Below, piece after piece: positions 16,005 through 25,135 of a stretch of 64,000 bases of DNA. The notes beneath the pieces are model-generated. The model made no database searches. It saw nothing but the letters and a program-made list of their open reading frames with translations, and was not told the origin of the DNA. The translations under genes and the position numbers were made by a program. Every line of letters begins with the position of its first letter. Within the stretch, counting starts at the first letter, position 1. The stretch is from Thermoanaerobaculia bacterium. Its GTDB lineage: Bacteria; Acidobacteriota; Thermoanaerobaculia; Multivoradales; J023. Location: NCBI GenBank assembly GCA_028066595.1, contig JALCBJ010000008.1, positions 1-64,000 of the forward strand, written 5' to 3'.

Positions 16005-18740
16005 TCAATCCGACAATCGGACGACCAATTGACTTCCCTGGGCCTGAACACCCTGGATACTCACGGAATCCGACCGGAGATCGAAGACCAACCTCAACTC
16101 TTTGCCGGGGTGGAATCCCACTCGAATCTGCTGCAGGTGACTTCCGCGCCCCGCGATCACGGTCTGCTCGAAGTTGTCGAATCCCAGCAGCGTCACCATC
16201 TCTCGATCGGGCGCCCATGACAGCTGATCATGGGTGTACTGGCCGCTACGGATCTCGCCGTTGAGGTGGACGATGACATCGGTGCTACCGCTCCCCGGAA
16301 CCACATCGATGCTCTCGACCCTCCTTGCGGTGCCGGCGGCGGAGCGTGAGCCACCGGTCTCACGGGTCGTCGGCGGTGCTCGCGACTGTGTCTCCGCCGG
16401 CGGCGGATCGACGGTCCCGGACGGCGGCGAATCGCCACCCGTAGACGAGGGACGCAACGATTCAGCACTCGCTTGGGTCACCGCTCCACCATCACTCGAG
16501 TCCGACGAAGTCTCCGACTCGGAATCGGTCCCCACAGCGGCTTCGGGATCGATCCCGTTCCCTGGATCGGGCTCCGCTACTTCGACCGGTTCGGCGAGCG
16601 GATCGTCGGGCGGCGAATAGGTCTCGACCTCCTCGTCGCTGGAGGTCGCGTTGTCCAAGGTTGGCGGCGGGTCGGTCGAAGTGGCGGTGCCGCCACCGAA
16701 CCCGATCATGGGCAAGAGGGTCGATCTAAAAAAGAAGCTCGCCCCGCCGACGACGGCCAGGAGCACCACGACACCGATCAGCATCTTGGTGCGGCTACCC
16801 GATCCAGTGGGGTGAGGCGCCCATTCTTCCCAGTCGTCGTATGAATGCTGAAGGTCTTCGCCCTCGGTGGTCGGTGCCTTGGCCCCCATGACGGTATCGC
16901 TGAGATCCGGCAAAGCTCCGCCGCGGAGCGAGGCCGTCTCTTCCGGATCCAGAGCGGGTTGGGCGTCCGGCGGTCCTCGAAAAGCGAAAAGATCATCCGC
17001 CGTATCCGTACTTCGTTCCGAGGCAGCGACCGGGGCCGATGGTTGAGGCTCTTCTGCACCTTGCAGTTGTTCGTCCAGTTGCCCTGCCAACGCACTGGCC
17101 GCGATCGATTCCGGTGTCGAGACGTCCGGCAGATCAGCCACGGGTGCCAAAGGCGTTTCGAAGGAGAACCCCGCTTCGCCACCTTCTTGTGCCACAGATT
17201 CGGTTTCTGCCGGTGGTTCGAAGGCAAATCCGACATCGGGCGTCGCGGAAGCAGAACCTGTGTCGGTCTCCGCTGGCGGCTCGAAGGCAAATCCGACATC
17301 GGGCGTCGCGGAAGCAGAGCCTCCCTCGGTCTCCGGTGGCGGCTCGAAGGCAAAACCGACATCGGGCGCAGCCGATACAGACGCTTCTTCGATCTCCGCC
17401 GGCTGAGCTGTGGCATCTTCTGTCTCCGTTGCTTCGAACGAAGCGACCGGCTCAGGCTCGGTTCGTTCGAAATCCGGAGCGAGCTCCGCTTCCCCTGCGG
17501 AGTCGGCCCAAGCGCTACCGGCGCCATCCCCGACATCCGCAGGCGGAATCACCTGGCTGTCCGAATCTTCTCCGAACTCGACGTCGAAGGCTCCAGCGCT
17601 CGAAGCGCTACCGACGAACGTCGGCTCCTCCGGTCCGAGCTCTGGCACGCGGGCAGGTGCAGCGGTATCCGTGCCAGATGTCTGAGACGGCTCCGCTGGC
17701 ACCGAGGCCTCGGAGGGTTCCTCGGCCGCGGCAGCGGCCGGTTGGCTGTCGGGCAGCTGAAACAACGTACCGTCCACTTCGGGCACCGAGTCGCCGTCGA
17801 AGTCGGTAAAGGGGATGCTGCCTTGGGCTTCTTGCAGGGTCGTGACCCCACCCACCGGTTTGATCTCCGGCGCAGGGTCTTCCTCCTCCGTATCCCAGGC
17901 CGAGGCGCCGAAGTCGGTCTCGTCGAGGTGCGGATCGCCATCGTCCACAGGTGGCTCGAGCGCGAGGTCCGCCGACTCGGTCTCGTCGTGGGTCTCGTCG
18001 TGCGGACCCGATCCCGGAGCATAAGGAGATTCCGGCGCTTCCACCGCGGGAACGCTCGGCCCGCCACCACCCGTCGCCTTCGGCTCGGTCAGGAGCTCAT
18101 CGGGAATCTCGGGTAACTGTTCACCCCAGGGCGCACTGAAATCGGCCTCATCCTCGGGAGGCGGGAGCACCCCGGGTGGCAGATCCGGCAGACTCTCGCT
18201 GTCGTCCAGATCCGTGGCAATAGGCTGTTGCGCTGGCCGCGATCCCGTCTTTGCCTGCTGCGCAGCGGCGTGCTCCTCCTCACTCGGACCCGCGAGCGCC
18301 TGGACCACGGTCGGGTCGATGCTGCCGTCTTCTGGAACACGGTCGACCTCGAACGGGGCGCCCCCACTCTTCACCTGCTCTTCCAGTAACTTCAGGACCA
18401 GCTCGCGGCCGCTTTCGTCGAGAGAGAGAAATCGCAGCCCCATACCTTTTGGCCGCTCGCCCGTCATCGTCTTGAGACGTACCCAGACGACCTCGGCCAA
18501 GCCATAGAGCAATCGATAGCCGTCCTGCAAGCGAAAGTCCAGATAGACCTCGGAGCCGACTGGACGCAACAGTTCGGTATCGACGAATGCACCGCCGAGA
18601 GAGATTCGCGAACGATAGAGGTCGACAAAGTCCTGGAACTTGTCGAAACGTTTCTTGATATGTGCGTTCTCGGGTAGCTCCCGAGCACGCGAGCCGGTCT
18701 CGATCCGCAGATCGGACTGGTTCGTAAGATCGTCGGACAT
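16005..18740 (-). CDS. PilZ-linker-TM-AMIN fusion protein
   Basis: A 911-residue protein. Residues about 28-140 form a PilZ domain of the type common in myxobacterial and related proteins ('RISLGGAFVDT', 'KGMGLRFLSLDESG'), a fold that can bind cyclic di-GMP. The canonical [D/N]xSxxG motif appears here as RISLGG and the RxxxR site is degenerate, so binding is uncertain. Residues about 145-645 are a low-complexity acidic, Pro/Ala/Glu/Ser-rich linker with 21-residue tandem repeats. One TM segment lies at about 650-668 ('LIGVVVLLAVVGGASFFF'). After a Ser/Thr/Pro-rich periplasmic spacer, residues about 806-911 resemble an AMIN domain ('IDVVPGSGSTDVIVHL', 'ELRLVFDLRSD'), the peptidoglycan-targeting domain of PilQ and AmiC. 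The layout suggests a cytoplasmic sensor coupled to the cell wall. Confidence 0.7.
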   Translation of the reverse strand: MSDDLTNQSDLRIETGSRARELPENAHIKKRFDKFQDFVDLYRSRISLGGAFVDTELLRPVGSEVYLDFRLQDGYRLLYGLAEVVWVRLKTMTGERPKGMGLRFLSLDESGRELVLKLLEEQVKSGGAPFEVDRVPEDGSIDPTVVQALAGPSEEEHAAAQQAKTGSRPAQQPIATDLDDSESLPDLPPGVLPPPEDEADFSAPWGEQLPEIPDELLTEPKATGGGGPSVPAVEAPESPYAPGSGPHDETHDETESADLALEPPVDDGDPHLDETDFGASAWDTEEEDPAPEIKPVGGVTTLQEAQGSIPFTDFDGDSVPEVDGTLFQLPDSQPAAAAAEEPSEASVPAEPSQTSGTDTAAPARVPELGPEEPTFVGSASSAGAFDVEFGEDSDSQVIPPADVGDGAGSAWADSAGEAELAPDFERTEPEPVASFEATETEDATAQPAEIEEASVSAAPDVGFAFEPPPETEGGSASATPDVGFAFEPPAETDTGSASATPDVGFAFEPPAETESVAQEGGEAGFSFETPLAPVADLPDVSTPESIAASALAGQLDEQLQGAEEPQPSAPVAASERSTDTADDLFAFRGPPDAQPALDPEETASLRGGALPDLSDTVMGAKAPTTEGEDLQHSYDDWEEWAPHPTGSGSRTKMLIGVVVLLAVVGGASFFFRSTLLPMIGFGGGTATSTDPPPTLDNATSSDEEVETYSPPDDPLAEPVEVAEPDPGNGIDPEAAVGTDSESETSSDSSDGGAVTQASAESLRPSSTGGDSPPSGTVDPPPAETQSRAPPTTRETGGSRSAAGTARRVESIDVVPGSGSTDVIVHLNGEIRSGQYTHDQLSWAPDREMVTLLGFDNFEQTVIAGRGSHLQQIRVGFHPGKELRLVFDLRSDSVSIQGVQAQGSQLVVRLSD
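17161..17400 (-). repeat. 63-bp in-frame tandem repeat in the PilZ-AMIN linker
   Basis: Three close copies of a 63-bp unit begin at 17221, 17284 and 17347 on the plus-strand coordinates, and a fourth, diverged copy begins at 17161. Each encodes a 21-residue unit around 'PDVGFAFEPPxET'. The first two copies are nearly identical at DNA level, which suggests recent duplication or slippage. Confidence 0.85.
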
Positions 18741-18782
18741 TCGGTTCGGGCTCTCGATCGACGCGATGCTAGAAAAGAAAGG

Positions 18783-19388
18783 CTAGTCCGTACCGGTCGG
18801 GGTCCATTCAGGCTCGTCATCAGCCCCGAGACCGTCGGCGAGGCGATTGTAATAGCTGAACAACGCCGTCACCTGGACGATGTCATGAATCCCCGTATCG
18901 GTGAATCCTACCTTACGGAGCTCGTCGACATGATTCTGACGAACTTGGCCGGGGTGCAACGTCAAGAGCTCGACGAACCGAAGCATGGCCTCGTCGGCAA
19001 GACCCAAACGAGCCTGACGCCAGTCGCTACCGATGGCCTGCAACCATTCGTCGAAATCCCCCGACACGACGCCGCCTTCGGTCCCGTCCTCTCGCTCTGC
19101 TGCGACCTCGGCCCGGAGGTCGTCGAGATGGGCCCGTGTTCAGTAGTGACACGCGTTGAGGCGAGATACGACGACCGCGATCATCTCTCGGCGCGCCCTG
19201 CTCAGGGGGCTCCTCGGTGAGCGCATGACTTCCGTATATAGCTGAGTCGAGGCTCTCAACGTCTCAGGACGTGGACTCTGGATCCGGATGACCTGATAAA
19301 CCTTGCCCGCCCTCTTGACGGCGGCGTCGTATAGACGCTTCAGAAGTCCGGTCGCTTCGGATGGATCCGTCGTCTGGATGAATGGCAT
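18783..19388 (-). CDS. AhpD/CMD-fold peroxidase-like selenoprotein (TGA read as Sec)
   Basis: Reads as a 201-residue alkylhydroperoxidase-like (carboxymuconolactone decarboxylase superfamily) protein if the in-frame TGA at 19142-19140 is decoded as selenocysteine. The part before the TGA ends 'AVVVSRLNACHY'; cysteine members of this family have CxxC here ('SRxNxCHYC'), so the TGA sits exactly at the second redox Cys, giving C80-H81-Y82-U83. The frame stays open without shift through 'RAHLDDLRAEV' to the family's C-terminal half ('LLTLHPGQVRQNHVDELRKVGF', then 'FSYYNRLADGLG'). A SECIS-like hairpin begins 17 bases after the TGA. Expected role: reduction of peroxides through a selenenylsulfide or disulfide. 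The alternative, a nonsense mutation in a pseudogene, is less likely given the motif position and the hairpin. Confidence 0.82.
19103..19142 (-). promoter_or_regulatory. UGA codon and bacterial SECIS-like hairpin
   Basis: On the minus strand, TGA (19142-19140) is followed by a 7-bp perfect stem, CGACCTC (19122-19116) with GAGGTCG (19109-19103), closing a 6-base loop CGGGCC (19115-19110). The loop begins 25 bases after the TGA, and G is the second base of the loop. Bacterial SECIS elements are hairpins with a small G-containing apical loop about 16-37 bases past the UGA, bound by SelB. The fit is by eye, not from a folding program. Confidence 0.7.
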
Positions 19389-19433
19389 GGGGCAATGGAA
19401 CTACAGCCGCCCATACACTGTCAAGCCGATCCG

Positions 19434-19883
19434 CTACGGATGTGTGACGTCGAGGGTATACGTGACGACTTCATCCGGGAAGATGTTGCCCACGTCGAAG
19501 ATGCAGACGCAATAGTCCCCTGCCACCAACGAGGGGCTCTGCAGGATGGTGGAACGAGTGACGGAGGAGTCAGAAGCGAAGAAGCTACAGCCGTCGGCCG
19601 CCGCTTCGTCCGGAGTACCGATACCCATACCCAACGTCAGCGTTTCGAGTGGCCCCAGGTCAGCAAGCTCGATGTCGATGTCGCCGGTCAAGCTCGTCAT
19701 GAAGCCGTGGCAGTCCGTCTCTCCCAGCTCCAGATCCCCTGAGAACACCTCGGTCACCCGTTCCACTTCCACTACTTCTTCCTCGACCGGAGCCGTCGGG
19801 CTCTCGTACTCGCTGCAGCCAGCGATCCACGGTGCAAGCGTCAGCCACAGTGGAAGGAGGCACACTCGAATCGTTCGGCTCAT
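19434..19883 (-). CDS. Small lipoprotein, paralogue 1
   Basis: A 149-residue predicted lipoprotein with signal peptide and lipobox 'WIAGC' (C23). It continues with a short Ser/Pro/Glu spacer and a beta-rich domain of about 110 residues ending 'VTYTLDVTHP'. The next gene upstream encodes a similar protein (shared 'SPTAP/SPTGP' after the Cys, a Cys-containing central strand, a 'YCVCIFDVG/YFCVILYDSG' segment, and a C-terminal 'YxxxLxVxxP'). The two look like tandem duplicates. The domain resembles bacterial pre-peptidase C-terminal/IPT-type beta-sandwiches only in general pattern. Function unknown. Confidence 0.6.
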   Translation of the reverse strand: MSRTIRVCLLPLWLTLAPWIAGCSEYESPTAPVEEEVVEVERVTEVFSGDLELGETDCHGFMTSLTGDIDIELADLGPLETLTLGMGIGTPDEAAADGCSFFASDSSVTRSTILQSPSLVAGDYCVCIFDVGNIFPDEVVTYTLDVTHP

Positions 19884-19926
19884 GGATCTCTCCGGTGGTC
19901 GCCGGTCCCGTAGTTGGCGGTGTGCC

Positions 19927-20346
19927 CTACGGATCGACGACCAGAGTGAATTGGTAGGTCGAATCGGCGAGAAATGCGCCGGAGTCGTACAAGATCACGC
20001 AGAAGTAGCCGGTTCTGAAGAGCTCGAAAGCGAAACTGTCGCCAACAGACATCGAGTCCACGAACGTCGCAACGCAACTGTTCTCGGACACCTCACCGAG
20101 ACTGAAACCAACGGACGGTTCGGGAATCGAGAGACCTCCCGTCACGTCGACCAGAATCGGCGTCAGCTCTGTGAGCGTCACTCGAATGACATCCTCCGCC
20201 GTATCAAAGAAGAAGGTCTCCGAACCCAAGGAAGACAGAGTGCCGCTGAAGTAGATCGGTTCGCTCCCGGGACCCGTTGGGCTGTCGGAGCAGCCCAGGA
20301 CACCAAGTGAAGCAATGAGGATCAGTAACGTCTTGATGGGGTTCAA
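19927..20346 (-). CDS. Small lipoprotein, paralogue 2
   Basis: A 139-residue predicted lipoprotein; lipobox 'GVLGC' (C19), then a Ser/Pro/Gly spacer and a beta-rich domain ending 'YQFTLVVDP'. It is paralogous to the next gene downstream (43 bases apart, same strand), so the pair is probably one transcript produced by local duplication. The central segment 'FRTGYFCVILYDSGAFLADS' aligns with the equivalent Cys-containing strand of its neighbour. No catalytic residues are recognisable; it probably sits on the periplasmic side of a membrane. Confidence 0.6.
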   Translation of the reverse strand: MNPIKTLLILIASLGVLGCSDSPTGPGSEPIYFSGTLSSLGSETFFFDTAEDVIRVTLTELTPILVDVTGGLSIPEPSVGFSLGEVSENSCVATFVDSMSVGDSFAFELFRTGYFCVILYDSGAFLADSTYQFTLVVDP

Positions 20347-20533
20347 TTCTCGGCTGTCCGTCGTAGCGAGTAGGAAGACAGTAGCGAGACGGAATGCCTC
20401 ACTACGCGCCGGAGAACGTTCACCCTGCGCCGAAACAACCTAACAGCTCCAGCCCCATGCAGTTGTAAGGGATGTAAGTATTGAGTTATCTCGGAGTAAA
20501 CCGGTCATCAATGCGGTGCCCTGCATGGACATC

Positions 20534-23500
20534 TCAGCCAAAGCGCTTCCACAGCCGCAGGAACTCGCCTTCGCGCGTGACCCGGAAGACATTCTCGAGA
20601 CGCCTGGCCAAAGGGTGCCCCGGCGCCGGCTCGCCGTCGATGGTCTCCACCCGTACCGACGAGATGGGATCCGCCTCCCGGGTCAGCATGCGCTCGAAGG
20701 ATAAGAAGAACTCGCCGAGGCGTGGATGGTCGATGGAGGTACAGAGTTCCAAGTCCTTGCCGTTGCGGCGGCTGACGAGCACCAGCTCCTTGCCGAGGTA
20801 GACGAGATGAGTGGAGGGCCTGCGGGCGGGAAGGTTGGCCTTGAGAGTCTCGACGTCGAGGCCGCACATGGACGCTGGATCGGCGGCACACAGGCTGTAG
20901 ATCGCGTCTTCGGGCAGGCCCCGCTGCAGGTCGCGGAAGGCACCGTGAGAGGTGAACTGGAGCCCCTGGACGCCCCGGAAGAAATGTCCGGCGAGCACCT
21001 CTCCCGAAAGCTCCATGAGCCGCAAGGCGCGGAAGATCTTCGACCAGCGGAGCGCCGGCAGCTCGCGATCGAGGAGATGGCGGAAGAGGACGCCCCAGCG
21101 CTGGAGGAGCAGGCGCACGCGGCCCTTGCCCAGTTCGTCGCGCTCCAGGGGATCGAGGTCGACGTCGGGCAGGTCTAAACGACGCCAGGAGCCGGTGATC
21201 TGGCTACCGCTCCTCCAGCCCGAGGTCCAGCGTCCTCGCCGCCGAGTCGAGGCCACGCCCGAATGGCTAGGCCGCGCGGGGCGCTTCGGCGCCGGCGGAG
21301 CTTTGAATCCGGTCGACACTCCACGGCGCACCGGCAGGTAGGAATCGTGACTGACCCGGCCCTGCCAGGCCAGTTGCCACAGCCGGTCGCTGACTTCTGC
21401 CGTCGATCGGCCGGCCAGGCTCACGGCGTCGGCAAGCTCGATGCGCAGACGGTCCGGGCCGAAGAGATGGTCGGTGGTGAGGGCATCGTCTTCGTCGTCA
21501 GACCCATCCGGGAGGTCGCCCGGATCGAAGAAGAGCTCCAGATCGCTCTCGAATCCGAAGGTCAGTCTCTGCTGGCCGGTGCCCACCCAGAGCAGCTCAC
21601 TCGACTGGAGGGCCGAGTCGAGCCAAGACGGATAGTACGGACGCAGCCGGGCCGGCAGGATCTCGGTCTCCCATAGCGCGGCGCGGGTCGGGCTCCCGAA
21701 GAGACATTCCAGGCGTTCCTGGAGGGCTTCGAGACCGACTCCGGGGTCCGTCAGCCCCTGGTGCTGCGCAATGAAGAGCGGCAGGTAGTCGGCATCGAGG
21801 GCCTCGAACGTGGGTCGCTGATCGAGACGCAGCCGGCGGAGCAGAATCTCCAGGTTCTCCGCGTCGCAGAGCTGCGGACCCGCCGCGCCCTCCACCAGCC
21901 GGTCGACGACGACACCGAAAGCCTCCTTCAGCGTCTCCATCAGCTCGCCGTCACGATCCGGTCCCCAAACGGATCGCAGCTCGTCGAGATCCACCGGACC
22001 GGTGGAGCGTAGAAACTCGGCCATCAGCGGCGCCATGCCCAGCTCGCCGGACCCTGCGTCATCATCTCTTGACTTCGACGCCGAAAACAACAGGGCCAGT
22101 CGATGGCGAGCCGCCGGCCCCAACTCGCCACCCTGGACCGAGCGTGGCTCCAACTCTTCGACGCCGACGCCGAGGGCCGCCGTCAGTCGCGGCACCGTCT
22201 CCAGCGCCACCAGCGCCGGCACTGTCGCCGCCGGCAGTATCACCCGGGCGGCGCGATCCTCCACGCTCGCCAGAGCCTCGTCCGGTTCGATCTCGTGGTC
22301 GCGGGAGACGGCGCTCGCCAGGCTCCGAGCCTCACCCTCGGGGACCAAGACGCGCTCCTCCAGCCACAGCACCAACTCGTCGCCCGGCACCGGCGCATAG
22401 CCCTCAGCGGTGCGCTGGGCCTTCCGCTCGAAATCGGCCACCAACTCGGCCGGCAGCCTGGGCCGCAAGTCCGACGAGTACACCAGCTCGCGAAGCACGT
22501 CGGCGTGCAGACCGCGACCGCCGGGCTTGCCGTCGGCGGAGTCGTCCTCGTACATGTACTGATTCGTGTACTGCCAAACCAGGTTGCCCGCCAGCGGCGA
22601 CGGCGACGTGGTGGACACGGTCTCCAGCGGAAGCTCGCCGGAGCGGACTCTCGACAACACCTCCTTGAGCCGGTCCAGTTCGAACTCGTCCCGCAGACAC
22701 GTACGCCACGTCTCGATCACCACCGGGAAGTCGCCATACTCCTTCACCGAATCGAGGAGCTTCTTCGATCGCTGGCGGTTGAGCCACAGCGGTGTTCGCT
22801 GGCGGAAACCCGCTTTCGGCAGAAGCATCGACGTCTGGGCCGCCCAGCGAAATCGGGAGCCGAAGAACCCCGACGGCTCCAGCTGACTGCGCAGCAGCTC
22901 CTCCACCTGCTCGGGCGACAGCAGGGCGAAGACCTCCGAGACATCGACGTCTTCGGGCAGCCGCAGCAGGAGACAGGCGTCGTCGTGGAAAATCTCCAGC
23001 GGCTCATGCTGGTGGGCGTCTTGCCGCTCGTCCCACGCACTCTGGAGTGCCAGCGCCAGCGGACGATGGACCTTGCCGCCCCACCAGCTGTGGATCACCA
23101 CTTGGTGATGGCCGGGTGCGACTCCCGCTACCGGGCCACCGACCCGCTCCACCAGCAGCCGATCGCGGCGCGGCAGGCGCCCGCCGGTGGCTGCCTTCTG
23201 CTCCTGGAGATAGTCGCGCAACGCCGGCGCCGCCGACTCGTCGAGCTTGTGGACGTCGTGGAGCTCCGTCAAGAACTCGGCCCGACCCAGCCGTCCCTCG
23301 GCGCGCTCCAGAAAAGCGGCGATCTTCTGGCACAGATCGAAGCCGCGGTCCTGGGCGTCGGCGCGCCAGAACGGCGCCATCGCTCCACCGCTCTTCGCAG
23401 GCCGCACCAATACGTCGTTATGAGTGATGCGCTGGATACGCCAGCTCTGCGCGCCGAGCGTGAAGACATCGCCCACCGAACGCTCCCACACGAATTCTTC

Positions 23501-25135
23501 GTCGAGATCGCCCAACTTGGCCATGCCCTCGTGGAGACGCAGAGTGAAGTAGCCGCGATCGGCGATCGTGCCGCCGGAGAGGTAGATCAGCCGCTCCTGG
23601 CCCTTGCGCGCCTTGACCACTCCGCGTACCCGGTCCACCAGCACCCGCGGACGCAGCTCGCGCACTCGCGAGTCAGCGTAGCGGCCCGACAGCATGTCGA
23701 TCACCAGATCGAAATGCCGACGTGGCAAATGGCGGTAGGGTGCGCTGGTACGGACCTGATGAAAGAGATCGTCGATGGGCCACGACTCGGCACAGACCAT
23801 CGAGAGGATGACCTGGGCCAGCACGTCGAGCGGTGCCGCCACGGCCTCCATCTCCTCGATCTCCTGCTCCACCACGGCCTGCGCCACCACCGCCGACTCC
23901 AACAGGTCGCGGCCGTCGGTGGGAAAGAACACACCGCGGCTCACTTCGCCAACTCCGTGACCTGCACGGCCTACCCGCTGAATAGCCGACGCCATCGAGC
24001 GAGGCGTCTGCACCATCAGCACCTCGTCGAGACTCCCGATATCGATACCCAGCTCGAGGGAGTTGGTGGCCACGATCGCCTTGAGTCGCCCTTCTTTGAG
24101 GCGCGATTCGACAGTCGTCCTCACCTCGCGCGACAGGGAGCCGTGGTGGCTGTATGCCAGCTCGCCAGGGCCCGAGAAGCCGCCCTGGGCATTGATCAGG
24201 CGCGTGACTTTCTCCGTCGTCCGCCGGCTGTTGGCAAACAGCAGAGTCGAACGATTGCGATCGATGATGCGACGGAACTCTTCCGTCAGGACGTCCCAGG
24301 ACGAATCGTCGTCACGCCGAGCACTATCCCGCGAGCCGCCTTCCAGGTCTATGGTCTCGCCCGCGCTCGCGAGGGGAAACCGCACTTGGACCCGATAGCG
24401 CTTCTCGTCCGACGAGCGCAGGATCTTGACCCTCCTGGGCTCGAATACCGGTTCCGGAGCATCCGAGGGAATCACACGGTATCCACCGACGAACTCGGCT
24501 ACTTTCTCCATCGGCTTGACGGTCGCGGAAAGCGCGATGCGCTGGAACTCGCCGCTCAGCGGTACCAGCCGGTCGACGGCGGTGATCAAATGGGTCCCCC
24601 GTTTGCCGCCGTAGACAGCATGAATCTCGTCGAGAATCACTGCTTCGAGACCGTCCAGCAGCCCGCGCCCACTCGCCGAGGTCAGCAAGATGTTGAGGCT
24701 CTCCGGCGTCGTCACCAGGATCTCCGGTGGATGGCGCAGCATTTTTCGCCTCTCGCTCTGCGGCGTGTCGCCGGAGCGCGTCAGTACGCGGATCGGAGGC
24801 GGTTCATTTCCGCCAGGTTCTGATGCCTGGTCGAAACGCGAGCGCAGCGCCTGGAGAGGCCCTTCCAAGTTCCGGCGAATATCCGCGTTGAGCGCACGCA
24901 AGGGCGAAACGTAGAGCACTCGAGTCTTTCCGGCCTCCCAAGCTCCGGTCATGAGCCGGTCGAGTGCCCAAAGAAAGGCTGTCAGCGTCTTGCCGCTACC
25001 CGTGGGAGCCGAGATCAGGACATGTTCGCCTGCCGCGATCTCGGGCCAAGCCAAGCGCTGGATGTGGGTAGGCTTTCCGACCTGGTGCAGGAACCAATCG
25101 CGAACCAGGGGATGAAAGAGCTCTAGTTGACCCAC
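20534..25135 (-). CDS. lhr: Lhr-type large ATP-dependent helicase
   Basis: A 1533-residue superfamily-2 helicase, close to the length of full bacterial Lhr (about 1500), a 3'-5' helicase implicated in DNA repair. Motifs: Q-motif region 'PTHIQRLAWPEIAAG'; Walker A 'APTGSGKT' (residues 43-50); motif Ia 'YVSPLRALNADI'; motif II 'LDEIH' followed by 'AVYGGKRGTH'; motif III 'LSAT'; motif IV 'TLLFANSRRTTEKV'; and motif VI 'QRVGRAGHG'. Beyond the helicase core are the winged-helix and Lhr-specific beta-barrel regions and a long C-terminal domain of about 600 residues, so this is the long form, not the short archaeal type. The start at 25135 overlaps the 3' end of the upstream rhomboid-like gene by 13 bases, which suggests cotranscription. 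Confidence 0.93.
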   Translation of the reverse strand: MGQLELFHPLVRDWFLHQVGKPTHIQRLAWPEIAAGEHVLISAPTGSGKTLTAFLWALDRLMTGAWEAGKTRVLYVSPLRALNADIRRNLEGPLQALRSRFDQASEPGGNEPPPIRVLTRSGDTPQSERRKMLRHPPEILVTTPESLNILLTSASGRGLLDGLEAVILDEIHAVYGGKRGTHLITAVDRLVPLSGEFQRIALSATVKPMEKVAEFVGGYRVIPSDAPEPVFEPRRVKILRSSDEKRYRVQVRFPLASAGETIDLEGGSRDSARRDDDSSWDVLTEEFRRIIDRNRSTLLFANSRRTTEKVTRLINAQGGFSGPGELAYSHHGSLSREVRTTVESRLKEGRLKAIVATNSLELGIDIGSLDEVLMVQTPRSMASAIQRVGRAGHGVGEVSRGVFFPTDGRDLLESAVVAQAVVEQEIEEMEAVAAPLDVLAQVILSMVCAESWPIDDLFHQVRTSAPYRHLPRRHFDLVIDMLSGRYADSRVRELRPRVLVDRVRGVVKARKGQERLIYLSGGTIADRGYFTLRLHEGMAKLGDLDEEFVWERSVGDVFTLGAQSWRIQRITHNDVLVRPAKSGGAMAPFWRADAQDRGFDLCQKIAAFLERAEGRLGRAEFLTELHDVHKLDESAAPALRDYLQEQKAATGGRLPRRDRLLVERVGGPVAGVAPGHHQVVIHSWWGGKVHRPLALALQSAWDERQDAHQHEPLEIFHDDACLLLRLPEDVDVSEVFALLSPEQVEELLRSQLEPSGFFGSRFRWAAQTSMLLPKAGFRQRTPLWLNRQRSKKLLDSVKEYGDFPVVIETWRTCLRDEFELDRLKEVLSRVRSGELPLETVSTTSPSPLAGNLVWQYTNQYMYEDDSADGKPGGRGLHADVLRELVYSSDLRPRLPAELVADFERKAQRTAEGYAPVPGDELVLWLEERVLVPEGEARSLASAVSRDHEIEPDEALASVEDRAARVILPAATVPALVALETVPRLTAALGVGVEELEPRSVQGGELGPAARHRLALLFSASKSRDDDAGSGELGMAPLMAEFLRSTGPVDLDELRSVWGPDRDGELMETLKEAFGVVVDRLVEGAAGPQLCDAENLEILLRRLRLDQRPTFEALDADYLPLFIAQHQGLTDPGVGLEALQERLECLFGSPTRAALWETEILPARLRPYYPSWLDSALQSSELLWVGTGQQRLTFGFESDLELFFDPGDLPDGSDDEDDALTTDHLFGPDRLRIELADAVSLAGRSTAEVSDRLWQLAWQGRVSHDSYLPVRRGVSTGFKAPPAPKRPARPSHSGVASTRRRGRWTSGWRSGSQITGSWRRLDLPDVDLDPLERDELGKGRVRLLLQRWGVLFRHLLDRELPALRWSKIFRALRLMELSGEVLAGHFFRGVQGLQFTSHGAFRDLQRGLPEDAIYSLCAADPASMCGLDVETLKANLPARRPSTHLVYLGKELVLVSRRNGKDLELCTSIDHPRLGEFFLSFERMLTREADPISSVRVETIDGEPAPGHPLARRLENVFRVTREGEFLRLWKRFG

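Noticed and set aside
19140-19142. Plain nonsense mutation making a pseudogene
   Set aside because: The TGA falls on the family's redox Cys, the frame continues without shift through conserved sequence, and a SECIS-like hairpin is present. Kept as the alternative explanation but judged less likely.
22103-24823. 906-residue open frame on the plus strand opposite lhr
   Set aside because: It lies wholly antisense to the Lhr helicase, whose motifs are clear, and has an Arg/His/Leu-rich composition without any domain. High GC favours long antisense frames.
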